From Nectonema munidae (Eukaryota; Nematomorpha; Nectonematoida; Nectonematidae): a stretch of DNA of 64,000 nt. The position numbers and the translations under genes are program-made. The notes below the pieces were generated by a model. The model saw only the letters and a program-made list of their open reading frames with translations. It made no database searches and was not told the origin of the DNA. The stretch spans positions 62,001 through 126,000 of the forward strand of contig JAUIRK010000320.1 in the NCBI GenBank assembly GCA_030549495.1, written 5' to 3'. This document shows positions 11,125 to 22,769 of the stretch, in pieces. The first letter of the stretch is position 1. Every line of letters begins with the position of its first letter.

Positions 11125-12070
11125 GAGGTACCAAGCCAAGATCTCCGCTAACAAAAGTCTCCTCTACCAAAATCTCCGCTACTAAAACCTCTGCTAACCA
11201 AATTCTCAGCTACCAAAATCTCCGCTACCAAAATTTCCACTTCCAAAATCTACGCTATCAAAATCCCTGCTACCAAAATAATTTTCATAAAAATTTCAAA
11301 TATCCCAAAACTAAAAACTGTTTAAATTTCTTATGTGAATCTTCGGGAGCAAAATTTTTAAAGTTCAAAATCCAAAAAAGTTTTATCTCAATTTTGTCAG
11401 ATATTCTATAAACTAAATTTTTTGTAACTAAAATTTGAAATATTAACTTGGAAATTTCCAAAATCTAAATTTGCAGAAAATAAATGACGTTTAATTTTTT
11501 ATGTATTTAAGTGGAGAAATATTTTGAAGGTTTACAAGAATATACATGTTATGCTGAGTAATCTTTGCTAGACTTTTCGTAGTCTTAAATGTGTAGCTTC
11601 CTTAACGAAGAACATACAATCGATTAATTTTCTTGATATTGATATCCAACCTTGTTACCTTACTTGCAAATACTTAAAATAGACAATTCTAATGCCGTCA
11701 ACTTTCGTGTTTCTCAACCAAATTTATCGCGCGATAGACCAAATGAAACCTCAAGTTATGAACTTTAAGACTGTATATCTTTATTTGAAGTAAAATTCAA
11801 ACCTGTAAAAAATGATAACAGCTCTATTAATTGAGCTAAGGATATGTTTTTTGTGATCTCTGAATGTAAACTTTACATTTTCAGCATCAATAAATTTAAA
11901 AAAAGAAATATAAAAAAATCGAGTTATGCATTTCGAATCGTTTATTTTGCTTTAGTAATGTTGAGTTTTCAAAATTTTCGTCACAGAAAAACTTGGATTT
12001 TTAATAGGCATACTTTTGATAGCGAAGATTTTGGTAGCGGAGATTTTGGTAGCGGAGATTTTGGTTAGAG
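11125..12070. mobile_element. Foldback-like element with inverted arrays of a 15-bp repeat
   Basis: At 11135-11285 a short unit of the form CTACCAAAATCTCCG is repeated about ten times with variation. At 12015-12070 its reverse complement (GATTTTGGTAGCGGA) is repeated about four times. The roughly 700 bases between are A+T-rich and non-coding. Long inverted ends made of short tandem units are the hallmark of foldback-type elements. The family is unknown and no target duplication was seen. A degenerate relative of the array lies at 61335-61475. Confidence 0.5.
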
Positions 12071-12244
12071 GAGATTACTCAAGGATCGGTTAGGGGTCGT
12101 TCACAATTGACATCAACCAATTTTTGTCAAATTTTGCCTATTGTCAACCAATGTCAATTTCACTTTACCCTTCCCCCCCCCCTCCTCCTCCCACTTTTAG
12201 TTGACATCAACTTTTAAGAAAAAATAGAAAAAGATGAAGAATTG
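12071..12244. other. Non-coding stretch with a poly-C run
   Basis: Contains GGGGTCGTTCACAATTGACATC, repeats of TTGTCAA/GTTGACATCAA, and a C-rich run at 12168-12192. The recurring TTGACATCAA in both orientations hints at a small repeat, but no family was recognised. Confidence 0.3.
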
Positions 12245-12667
12245 TTATTTTGTAGAAAATATTTGGTCAATTCTATCAAAAATATTCAGCCCAAAACTAT
12301 TTTCATCTTCATATTTAACTTCTTCTTCTTCGTACCTTTCATTTTCTAAAATTATTTGAGATTGTGTGGCTTTAAAGATGAAAATGATGAGTGCTTGTTT
12401 TTTTCTTTGATTGAACAAAAGTTCTTTGAACACTTCAAGCAACAGCGGCGTTCTATTAAAGTTCTTCCTTCGACATCCAATTTTTGAAAAGAAGGGCCAA
12501 GAGTTTTCATATGCTGAGCTTGAAATAGTGAACCAAAATGACCGTTTATAATGTTTAACAAAAATGAAGGTAACAACTTTCGCTTGAAAACACATATACT
12601 TTAATTTCAATGAAAGTTTAATTTGTTTAATAACTCCATAGTGGGTAGTCCTTTGCAGCCATTTCAT
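12245..12667 (-). CDS. Uncharacterised 140-codon open frame
   Basis: The frame starts MKWLQRTTHYGVIKQIKLSL and ends in an acidic stretch (NERYEEEEVKYEDE) followed by FDRIDQIFSTK. It is the longest unassigned frame in the left third of the window. A second minus-strand frame over the same bases contains CCLKCSKNFC, a possible zinc knuckle, which suggests a frameshifted older gene (zinc-finger or transposon protein). I recognise no family, and in DNA this A+T-rich a frame of this length can occur by chance. Confidence 0.25.
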   Translation of the reverse strand: MKWLQRTTHYGVIKQIKLSLKLKYMCFQAKVVTFIFVKHYKRSFWFTISSSAYENSWPFFSKIGCRRKNFNRTPLLLEVFKELLFNQRKKQALIIFIFKATQSQIILENERYEEEEVKYEDENSFGLNIFDRIDQIFSTK

Positions 12668-13990
12668 TGATTTCTCCTCAAAATTTTACTTTGTATATAA
12701 TATAAAAATGATATAAAAACTATTCGGAGGCATATAAGTTAGTGTAATTTTCAAAATTAATTACATTTTTTATTTCATTATCTCATTTTTATCCAATTTC
12801 TTCTTTTGGTTTTGTTTTGTGTAAGAAGATAAAATGAGATTCTGTTTTATGTAAAAAGATAAAATGTAAAAAGTTAACGAGCTGTTGTTTTTTGAAAAAT
12901 GATGTGAATTTTTTAAAAAGAGAAACTAGTTCTATAAAAAAAATATCATCGCAAAGACAGTAATACATACGCTGTTATTTTGCACCAGTTGCCTCGTTCG
13001 CTGCATTTGAGATACGATGCTTTTATTTTTTTTAATGTTTTTTTAATTCAACAAACTTTTAATAAAAGTTAGTTTTTTATCTTGACAGCTATGTAAAGTT
13101 TTGTGAGTTTTCAAATACTCCTAAGAAAGCTATAGGCGTTTAAATTTTGTAACTTTAAATACTATATAGTTCGCTCTCGCTTCTTTGCATATGCAATGCC
13201 TCTGAAGCTTTGCCAAGGTATAGATAAAATATATAAATATTTTTAAGTTTGTAAATATATATCTTCAATAAAAGAAGCAGAATTTGATTACCTGTCAGGG
13301 AAAAAAGTGTCTTAATTTGTAAGAAATGGTTTACAACACTCGCCAATGTTACATTTTATGATTTGAAGAAGATACTGTGAAATCTACAGATCTGAGAAAA
13401 AGAAATCTACATAATGTTGATGTCAACCTTTCCAAACCCACGAAAATTAAATACTTTAAAATATAGTGTGCCAGATACATGGGAAATATAAAGTATACTT
13501 CTTAAACTAATGAAGGAGACAACAAGCAATTGAATAAAAAGTATACAGCGCATACGTGGCTTTGCTAGAGTACTACATATTTTATTACAAACTTGATAAA
13601 TCACAAAAATTCTTACGGTGTTACCCTTTAAAAATATGATATGTTGATAATATATTAAATATCATAGAACCTGAGCAAAATAATAAATTTTTAAGCCATA
13701 TGTAGAAGCTTGCACCTGAAGTCAACATGTGACGGCAGCTTTTATGTAGGTTGGCTGTTGAATCTATACTTTTTATCGCTTCTGCTGCAAAGTGTAACAA
13801 AATTCTACACTTTCCCTGAGATCACTTCTTGAAAAAGAAATCTCACTCGTTCTAAAATAAATTATACTTTTATTTGGATAGCAGAACACATCACGGCCTA
13901 AATAATAAAATTGCGTAATCTGGGGGTCAGCAACATAAGTTATTATATGTTGAATCTGTTTTAGGTAAAATGAATCAAGCATAGTGTGTA
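12668..13990. other. A+T-rich non-coding stretch
   Basis: A duplicated phrase near 12825-12865 (GATAAAATGAGATTCTGTTT and GATAAAATGTAAAAAG) is the only visible repetition. Short frames here have no protein-like features. Confidence 0.45.
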
Positions 13991-13992
13991 TA

Positions 13993-13998
13993 TTTATT
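13993..13998 (-). terminator. Polyadenylation signal AATAAA of the Nudix gene
   Basis: On the minus strand AATAAA follows the Nudix stop codon by about 50 bases, a normal distance for a 3' UTR signal. Confidence 0.5.
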
Positions 13999-14047
13999 TC
14001 AGTGATATATTAACATGTAGAAGGGGTTGAATTTGAATTTGTAAACT

Positions 14048-14488
14048 TCAAAGTAATGATGAGATAATGCCATCACATTTTTTCATCAACGCTTGAAAGT
14101 CTGGAAAGGGAGAAGATAAGGACAATGCATCTTTCAACTCGACCCATCGATAATCTTGATGTTCGAGACTCAGGGTTACACCTTTCCCGCAATCAATCAA
14201 AGACGCGGGCCAATAGTTAACGGTCTTTATCTTGTCTTTTACTTTATACTTAAGGGTCAGTGGTGCATCTTCCTTTGCCTGATTTACGCTAAGGTCATTT
14301 GGAGTGAAGCCAGTCTCTTCTTGAGTTTCTCTGAAAGCTGTTTCAAGGTTACTTTCATTGCCTTCAGCGTGTCCTTTTGGTGGGGTCCAGTGGTGAATGC
14401 CATCAGAAGCTTGAAGCAACAAATATTCAACAACTTTGTTTCTTAGTCGATAAATTATGAAGCCTGCTGCTCTTTCTTCTAGCGACAT
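14048..14488 (-). CDS. NUDT2: Bis(5'-nucleosyl)-tetraphosphatase (Ap4A hydrolase), Nudix family
   Basis: The product has 146 residues, close to the usual length for animal NUDT2. It would cleave Ap4A asymmetrically to ATP and AMP in cytosol or nucleus, controlling this alarmone. Visible features are FIIYR at the N-terminus, the family signature LLLQASDGIHHWTPPKGH (residues 23-40), and a complete Nudix box from Gly39 to Phe61 with RETQEE carrying the metal-binding glutamates, then YRWVEL near the C-terminus. I take the ATG at 14488; two in-frame TTG codons before it are unlikely starts. A pyrimidine-rich TTTTATTTTAAG lies about 20 bases upstream and could be the acceptor of a 5'-UTR intron. 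The frame has no stops or missing key residues. Lack of introns leaves open an intact retrocopy, but the gene looks functional. Confidence 0.88.
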   Translation of the reverse strand: MSLEERAAGFIIYRLRNKVVEYLLLQASDGIHHWTPPKGHAEGNESNLETAFRETQEETGFTPNDLSVNQAKEDAPLTLKYKVKDKIKTVNYWPASLIDCGKGVTLSLEHQDYRWVELKDALSLSSPFPDFQALMKKCDGIISSLL

Positions 14489-15125
14489 CAACAATCGTTT
14501 AACTTCCTTAAAATAAAATTTTATGCTTTAAAATGATCCTATCAATAAAAAAATGAATGATATAAATATGTTTTAATTCTTTCCTTGCAGTTTATTTAGT
14601 TTTGATTTTTTGTTAAATAATAATTATTCCCAATTATTATTTCGATTTGATAGAAAATTTTGAAATTTCGCTCCATGTCACTCCAAACCAGAAGTTCAAA
14701 CATGTGTTCCGCAATAGAGTGCCTAGGATTCAGTTAAAAAATTTTGAGAGATTTAATAAACAAATTTGGTAAATAATTTCTAAAAAATAGCAGCTAACTA
14801 AATTAGTGCTCTATAAACAATATGAAAGGATTATTATCAGTTGACTTTGCAGTTTGTTATATTTTACTTCATCCTGCTATTAATTAAATTAAGCATATCG
14901 CGTTTTTATTTCAGCTAGAATTTATAGCTTTTCACAAAAATTCTATTTCTTTGAAAGTAAGAGCTTGATACATTTATCCTTTCAGCGCAGTTAGATGAAC
15001 CAGTAAGTTTATTATGCGCACGATACAACTCCCATTTTGGAAAAAAATATATAATACTCTAACAAAATTTCCAAATAGTTAGCGTTTTAACAGATGGCGT
15101 TATGTAATATATGTATCTCCCCTTC
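14489..15125. other. A+T-rich stretch upstream of the Nudix gene
   Basis: Should hold the promoter and 5' UTR of the minus-strand Nudix gene, but no specific element can be pointed out. Confidence 0.4.
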
Positions 15126-16915
15126 ACACATTAAAATAATAAATAATTTAGTCTTTGAATTGAGGTAGACTATTTTTACGTTTTGATTGCCTTTCAGGAC
15201 TGATTCTATAGATGTAAATGTGCATTTTTGGCTTAAAAACTGAAATATGACGACTCATACTTGAAATTTGGTTTTACTGCATTAACACCTGGTGGGGAAG
15301 AGGAACCTATTTGCCTTTTATGTTCTGAAGTGTTAGCATCCACTTTTCTAAAGCCAGTAAGTTAAAAAGACTATTAGAAAATGAAACACACGAGTTCAGT
15401 AAATAAAATTTTTGACTATTTTAAACGTATATTGCACAAATCCACGTTTGATAAGATAGGAATGTTTTTGCAAAATATTAACTGTGATTTAAAAGTCTTC
15501 TATAAAGTTTCAAAAAATAACTATTTTCAAAAAGTTTCATAACATAGGAGAACAGTTAATGCTACCTTGTTGCAACGATATCATATTGAAAGTGCTAAGA
15601 AGTTCTGAACTTGAAAAGTTAAAGCATATCTTCCTGTCAAACGATACAGTTAGAAGGCTAATAGGAGAGATGTCTGATGACATTACGATTAGAAGACTAA
15701 TAGGAGAGATGTATGATGACATAATGTCGCAGGTGGTTTTATTGATTCGAAATGCGATTATCAACTTTATCGCAATTCAGCTTGATGAAATGTACAATAT
15801 GTATGACAGGCATTTTTGTTTTGCGAAACTCTTAGCAGTAGAACTACAAGAGAACATGGTGGACACTTTTTTACAGCACATAATATGCAATTGGAGTGTG
15901 TACTGACCGCGCTCTGACAATTCCTTGTGGTCGTTTAATTTCAGACTCTAGTTAAGCAACATTCTTCAGTTGTAATTGGTAGCCAGTCGGCAGTGAGTTC
16001 CCAACGAATTTATTAAAACAGTGTTTTCGATTAAGGCCAATGCCTTCAACTCTGGTTTGTTTTCTGAGTTATGTAAAAAAAATGATTCCCAATTTCAAAA
16101 ACTCGTGAAGCAAAAGTTTTGAAGCGATACTATGAAAAGAAATCTAGCAGTTTCTGCAAAGCAAAGCATACATGTCTGTAAAATTGTCTGATGTCCATTT
16201 TCGTATATTTCTATCATTTTTAGTGGATATTATTTAAGTTTGTAAATCCTCTTAACCTTGAAAAGGAGATAACAGCGCTCGACTTTCATAAAAAAATTGA
16301 CAGCTTATGAAATGAAACTGGTATTATGGCAATTCTAAGAAAAGAAAAATTATTGCTCAATTTTCACATCTGAATATGTTGATATATTTGATATAATATA
16401 TGTTGATGAAAATATTAATTATTATCATCGATGAAGATCTCTTGGAGGCAATGAAGCGTCGTGTAACATATCTTAGCCAAGAAATTTTTCAATATTTTCC
16501 TTACCTACAAAAATTTTAAAAATACTATCAATTTATCAAAAATGTGTTTATAATCTTCATTAGTTATCTGGCTTCACAATACTTCATTAATTCAGGGACA
16601 GATTATTGATTTGATTTGATTGAGGAGGCGCAAACATGTTTTTCGTAAAATGACATATAGCGATTTTTCGATTGAAATGTGAGAGCCATATGCGGATGTT
16701 GCAAAGATTACTCTAAGTTTTGATGTGATTTGCCATTACATATGTGTGAGCAAGTGTTTTCCAAGCTAATTTCCACTAAAACCAAATTCCAAAACAGATT
16801 GTAAGTAAGAGATGCATTGGCCAAAACGAGCCAAACTTAGATAAATTGGTTTAAACAAGGAAGATGCATCCATCCCATTGACATTGATTGGATTATTCAG
16901 ACAATTTTGAATAAA
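15126..16915 (+). mobile_element. hAT (BED-finger, ZBED5-like) DNA transposon, decayed longer copy
   Basis: The transposase order is recognisable. KYDDSYLKFGFTALTPGG leads into EEEPICLLCSEVLASTFLKP, a BED finger, at about 15240-15350. SNDTVRRLIGEMSDD and NFIAIQLDE follow at 15630-15790, then ISLYFLNLQKF-like sequence near 16460-16530. The dimerisation region (CHYICEQVFSKLISTKTKF) is at about 16733-16795. The block VRRLIGEMSDDIT is tandemly duplicated (39-base period, 15644-15721). The centre, 15800-16430, is badly decayed, with no convincing catalytic core. Homology with the copy at 7525-8536 defines approximate ends. Terminal inverted repeats and target duplications could not be fixed. The family is cut-and-paste; this copy is dead. 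Confidence 0.72.
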
Positions 16916-17108
16916 CAACTGTGCCAATTTTTTAGTACAGTATTTTTCATGTTGATTTATTTTTTAAATGAGACCCGAGCTATGCTAGATATGCTATACT
17001 CTAACCAAGTGAAGGTTCTATACCTGACTCTAAAAATGATCTCTTGTAAATCTTTAAAATAAAAGTCTGGGTTGAGCCGATTCTCTATTTGGTGTTTGAA
17101 AATTAAAA

Positions 17109-17269
17109 ATGTCTCTTTCTTCTGAAGACCGTTTGGAAAGGCTTGCATTAGAAGACCGTTTGGAAAGGCTTGCATTAGAAGACCGATTGGTAAAACAGTC
17201 ACGCCTCATTTATGCGACATTCGATTATTCGACAACCCCACTATCCGATGCAAAATTGATTAGGAGCTA
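17109..17269 (+). repeat. 27-bp tandem repeat within a short open frame
   Basis: A unit beginning GAAGACCGTTTGGAAAGG is repeated two and a half times at about 17122-17185. Read from the ATG at 17109 it gives MSLSSEDRLERLALEDRLER and continues about 50 codons with a nine-residue amphipathic repeat (EDRLERLAL). No family was recognised, and it may be a decayed scrap. Confidence 0.3.
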
Positions 17270-18097
17270 AAAGATTCTTCTCAGGCTCTCATCTCACTAA
17301 TTGTCAACAAGCCTGGTTAATATCAAATGAATTGGTTGGGTGGATTGATTATTCTGTACTTGAGATGCATTGTTGCTTAAAATTATAATTTAAACAAAGA
17401 ATCATCTTATATAATCTTCATATTCTACCTACACATATATTCAGTTAGTAAAGTAAATTGTTTGAAAATAAATTTAGGACATGGGTCTATGAATTGACAG
17501 GTATGTAACCGTGAATTAAAAGTTGGCCCTTTTAAATAGAAATTGAAGATTTAAAAATTTTGAGACTACAAACCTTAAATTTATATAAATTAGCGATTCC
17601 ATTCCTTAGGTTATGCGCATTAAATTACATGAAAATGAAATTATTTATACTGTTTTATTAACAAAAATTTTAAGGGTTGTATTAAAACATTCGCAACTAT
17701 TCAAAGCAATCTTGATAAAAAAAAAACTAAAACATTAAATAAAATGAATATCTAAGAATAAAGATACTATATTTTTAATTTCTGAAATAGAGTTCAAATT
17801 ATTGGCTACATTACTGCCTCTGATGAAATATAGCTCAAATTTGCATTATTATATCAAAGTGGACCTTAATTAAAAAAAAATAGTTTAATTACTGATTCTA
17901 AGACTTAACCTTAAAACAAGAAAACTAATATGGAAAATCTACTCACAAGAGAAACAAGTCTATATATAATAAAAAAAGATATAGAATTGAGAGAATTCAA
18001 AATTAAGGGGGGTAAAAGGACAAATCAATCAATTCCAGATATCCTTTTCTAAATATTGTCTTCATTTATTTAGTAAACCTCCAGTAAGCCAGTTATA
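17270..18097. other. A+T-rich non-coding stretch
   Basis: No coding block was recognised until the truncated LINE endonuclease begins near 18098. Confidence 0.5.
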
Positions 18098-20353
18098 ACT
18101 GATAACACTCGCTCTGAATATAAAACCATAATAGATCATTTTTTTGTCAAGACTTCCATTACTTGCAACACAAGCATTATTCGAAGTGATATCTCAGACC
18201 ACTATCCCATATTTTTATCATTCGATGTACCAACGTGTGATAAGCTTATAGTTACACGCAAATTTGACAAATTTAAATTTATAGAAAGAATATATTCATA
18301 CAATTTTGATAATATTCTTAAACCTTACTTTGCCCTCCCTGACACTCTTTTCACTATGCTCATTGAGCATTTGTCTAACGAAATCGACTATTGTTCATAC
18401 TCTATTTTGATAAATCGTAAGAAAAAATATGTGAATCCTTGGAACCCATGGATTAGTCCAGGCTTGTTAAATTCATTGAAATACAGAGATAAACTTCATA
18501 AACTATATCGTCGCAAAAAGTCTGATAGAGAATTGCAAACAAAGTATCTGTACTATAGAAATAAGCTTAAAACACTGTTAAAAATTGCCAAGACTAACTA
18601 TTATAAAAAACATTTTGAATGTCAATCCTCTAAAGAGCTCTGGGCTAAACTTAACTCACTTTTATCTTCTAAAAATTCGCATTCAGCACTCGAGCTAGAT
18701 GGTATAAGCGATCATCTTACTTTAGCAAATACATTTGTTCATTATTTTAGTGAAGATAAGTCGAAGATTATCAAATATGAGCATCGCAAGTACCTTAAAA
18801 AGAGCAATACTGTATTTAGTTTCTCCGAAATATCCCTCAGTGATCTTGTTTCTGCATTTAGAAAGTTGAAGGTCAAAAAATCTTTAGATTATTATGGTTT
18901 GTCAGTTTCTTTATTAAAAGAAATTCTACCCGCAATTGTGAATATTCTTCAAATTGGATTCAATGCATGTACACGTTTCTCGATATATCCATCCGTATTC
19001 AAAGTTTCAAAAATTATAGCCGTCTTCAAAAAGGGTGATCGTAAAAATATTAGTAATTACAGACCAATATCTCTGATTCCTTGCATATCAAAGATATTTG
19101 AAAACATTATTGTTGAGCAAGTTTATTCTTATTTTTCTATCAATTCATTATTTTATGAAAATCAGTTTGGTTTTCGTCCTGGACACTCAACTGAGCTTCT
19201 TCACTCTGTATTTTTAAATGATATATATGAAAAAATTGATAAAAATATTCCTCTCTTAGGAATATTTATTGATTTATCGAAAGCTTTCGATTCAGTCTCG
19301 CATCAAATTTTGATTGATAAGCTGATACTATATGGATTCTCTTTCAATGCAACAAACCTTATAGCTTCATATCTTAATGAGAGACAACAAACTGTTTGGG
19401 TAAATGGTGAGTGTTCTAAGTTTAGATCAATCTCATGCGGCGTACCTCAAGGGTCAAACCTTGGGCCCCTTCTTTTCCTAATATATATGAACGATATAGG
19501 AAATACTGAAACATTTAAGAAAATATATTTATATGTAGATGATATCGCTATCTTGACTGAATTGAAGAATCCCGTTCTTTCTGAATGTATGGCAAAGTTT
19601 TTTGAATGGTTTGATAAGAATAATTTAACGATCAATTTTTCTAAGTCTAAAATAATACCATTTATTCATGATTTGCCTGTTGATTTACCCAACCTAAGTA
19701 TTGATTATATTTCTCATTATAACTTTCTTGGTCTAACAATTGATTATAAGCTAAATTTCAAAAAACATGCTGAAATTGTTTCATCTAAATTAAATAAAAT
19801 CACTGGAGTTATAAGATCATGTAGACATCTCCCATGTCGTACAAAGTTACTACTCTATAAGGTTCTTTACCTCCCTCCGCTTAACTATAGCATTTTAAAC
19901 TATTCTACCTTGAAAATCTCATGAGGAATCAAAAGAAGGTGATACGCATTGTATTCAACAAACCTTTTAAATCACACACGACCAAATTTTTTTGACAATA
20001 ATTTGCTTAAGTTCGATGATATCTATCGACTATCCTTATCAACTTTTATTTACAAATTTAAAATGGATTTACTACCATCCATTTTTCAAACTTGGTTTAA
20101 GTATAATTATGAATCAAATAACCTATTTCTTCGAGATCGTAACAATTTAGTTGTCCCGCGATATTTAAAACAAAAGTCGAAAAACTGCCTTAAGTATAGA
20201 GTTTGCAAATTTAACAATGACCTCTTTGCTACAACTATTGATGTTGAAAATGTTTCATTAAAATTGATGAAAAATCTTTTATTTCAGAAGTTTTCAAAAT
20301 TTTATAATTCTGAATGCACCATTAGAAATTGTTTCATATGTTCGAATAGTTAA
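18098..20353 (+). mobile_element. Non-LTR retrotransposon (LINE), 5'-truncated, ORF2 nearly whole
   Basis: The frame is open from about 18098 to 19924. It starts in the last part of the APE-type endonuclease (DNTRSEYKTIIDHFFV, then SDISDHYPIFLSF), passes a linker (NPWISPGLLNSLKYRDKLHK), and enters a reverse transcriptase. Motifs are FKKGDRKNISNYRPISL, FGFRPGHSTELL, GIFIDLSKAFDSVSH (first catalytic Asp), GVPQGSNLGPLLFLIYMNDI and YVDDIAIL (catalytic YVDD, about 19533-19544). The C-terminal domain continues after small frame changes near 19915-19985 and ends CFICSNS at 20353. The layout is that of jockey/CR1-like LINEs, and the 5' truncation is typical of target-primed reverse transcription. No ORF1 is attached. 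Despite two frameshifts it is the best-preserved LINE here, so fairly young. Confidence 0.85.
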
Positions 20354-21269
20354 TGGGTTTATTTCTTACGTTTTGTTTTTCACAAAGTTTACGTTTTATA
20401 TAATTTTTAAAACATTTTTCATGATGATCACATACACCAATGAATTACAAATTGTATTTAAATATCCACTTTATGTATTCCATATACTTTTACATCATAA
20501 TCGTAACCGTGGGCATAGTATATTACATCACATTTTTATATTTATTACATTGTGTTTTACCATTAAACCTCTATCTTACTATATTACCTATAATATATAT
20601 ATATATAAGCACTATATATAATTTTCTTTTCAATATTAAATTTTATATCCTCTTACAAGTAAAGTAACATTGTAAACTTATTTTTATTTTCGCTACATAT
20701 TTCATGATGAAGAAACACCATTTGACTTCTTCAAACGGCTCTGACCTTTAGATGTACATGGTGTCAAGATAAAATTATTCAAAATCAAAGAACATACATA
20801 TTCTTTTACTTGTGATCTCATTAACATGTTTATTTTGTACTAATAAATTTACTTCTTCTTTTTCTTCCAAGTTTTTACACTAGAGTTGTGAGTTCTTTCA
20901 CCAATAGAGACAAAACAATTTGCTCGGATAAAGGATCTTTGAAAAGAAAATTAGGAATGTTTTTGTTAACATTAATGACTGACTATCCCAAAAACATCAT
21001 TACCTAGATCACTGAGAAAAATGTTAAGGGGATTAAAAAGGCTAGGAATAAAAGAAATTTACCAGATATTCATCTTCCATGCAGTGGTAACGAGCAAAAA
21101 ATAAAAAATAAACTACTAAAATTTTTCAAGAAGTTTATTTTGGTGTTCAATTTCTTCGAAATATTTCACATGTCAGTAAATTAGGTACCTCGATAGGACA
21201 TCCATGTTTTGGCTACGATTTCCTTATCGGCTGGGAGTCTCTAAGTCATTTCTTCTATGCATTATACCA
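20354..21269. other. A+T-rich non-coding stretch, includes LINE 3' UTR
   Basis: The first few hundred bases probably belong to the LINE 3' UTR. No poly(A) tail or target duplication could be fixed. Confidence 0.4.
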
Positions 21270-22690
21270 GAGTTTCGCGAGAAATTTTTCAGGGGTACGC
21301 GAGCAATTAAAAAATTGATTAAAAAAGTTAGTTCAAAAAATTACTTCAGATTTTTTCGTCAACTAAATTTAAAAATGGTTGCACGCATTTATTTTTTTAT
21401 TATCAAAAATTGATTTGATTGATAAAAATATTTTTCAAGATTTTAAAGATGAATTAATGTTAAGAAATAATATGAATGAATTTTTTCGATTTTTTTTTAT
21501 AATTTTAAGTTATTTTTAGATTTTTTAAATTGTTATGAATTCAATACCAAAAAAGACAATATGATGAGAGCTACATTTAATTTGGCAATACACTTCTCGA
21601 TAAAAATAGCATAGATTTCCCTGAGTGTGTAATATGTCACAAAGTTTTATCAGTGGAGTGCATGAAGATTTTTTTGAAACGACATTTAAATAGTTGCCAT
21701 CCTAATTTCAACAGCAAAATATTGCATTTTTCAAGCAAAAAGAAGAGGTTTAAAAAAACACGTTTTCATTCTTCACGACCTCTTATTTAGTTTAATGAAG
21801 CCGGCTTACGTGCATCTTACATGGTATCAGAGAAATTGATAGTAATAAGTTGTCTCATTGGAAGTGACTCTGCTCAGGTTTCATCAATACCTCTTTCAAA
21901 TGATTCTGTTCATCGACAAATAGCAGATATGTCTGATGATGTCAAGCAAAGGTAATTACAGAAATAAAAGATTCGGCTTTCGGAAATTTTGCAATTCAAC
22001 TTGGCGAGCCGACTGATACTGCTTCATGTGCTCAACTTCTTTTATTAGTAAGATATATCAAAGATCAAGATTTTAAGGAAAATTTTTTGTTTTGTCAAAC
22101 ATTGAAATCAACAACAAAAGGTGAAGATATTTTCAACCAAGTTTCATTTTTCGGAAAGAAAGATTAAGTTGGGGTGAATGTGCAATTACAACCGACGGAG
22201 CACCAGCAATGCTCGGCCATCGTTCAGGTTTTCGAGGAGGTGACTTCTGAAATAAAACATCTTCATTGCATGTTGTATCGATATTTGTATAGATTATTTG
22301 ATAAACAGTGCTTGACGATGTTGTACACATAGTGAACTCAATCTAATCTAGCGCCTTAAATACAAGACTTTTTTTACTCTTGTGCCAGGAATTTGGAAGC
22401 AACGAAGAAAATGTACTCCTTCACACTGAAGTTCGCTGGTTGTCCGGGGAAATGTATTAGCAAGGGTTGAATCACTGAAAAAGAACTTACTGAATTCTTC
22501 AAGCGAGATAACAAGTTGAAGTCAATGGAATTTGCAAGAAAACTATCAGACAACCAATGACTTCAAAAGCTTGCCTATTTAACTGATATTTTTCACGTTT
22601 AAATTCATTTAATTTGTCACTTTAAGGTAGGTTTATAGCTGTGAATGATTTCATGGACAAACTGAGATCGTTTATAATGAAGCTTAAAAT
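21270..22690 (+). mobile_element. hAT (BED-finger, ZBED5-like) transposase pseudogene, second family
   Basis: Near 21280-21305 GTTTCGCGAGAAATTTTTCA and GGGGTACGCGAG resemble hAT terminal sequences. A BED finger follows at 21617-21690 (DFPECVICHKVL to KRHLNSCHP), then EAGLRASYMVSEKL, SSIPLSNDSVHRQIADMSDD (21878-21940), FAIQLGEPTDTASCAQLLLL, KLSWGECAITTDGAPAMLGH with the catalytic-region TDGAPAMLG (about 22160-22215), IKHLHCMLYR, LLCQEFGSNEENVLLHTEVR and a residual NDFMDKLRSFIMKLK. The order matches the ZBED5-type hAT transposases. Several stops and frameshifts interrupt it and the C-terminal dimerisation part is missing. It differs in BED sequence from the hAT copies at 7.5 and 15.1 kb. Confidence 0.75.
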
Positions 22691-22769
22691 GAAAATTTAG
22701 AATTTTAATCTTTCCCAAACTTTAATCGCTATAATTTTTTTTCAATTATAACTAAATTGTGAATTAAAA

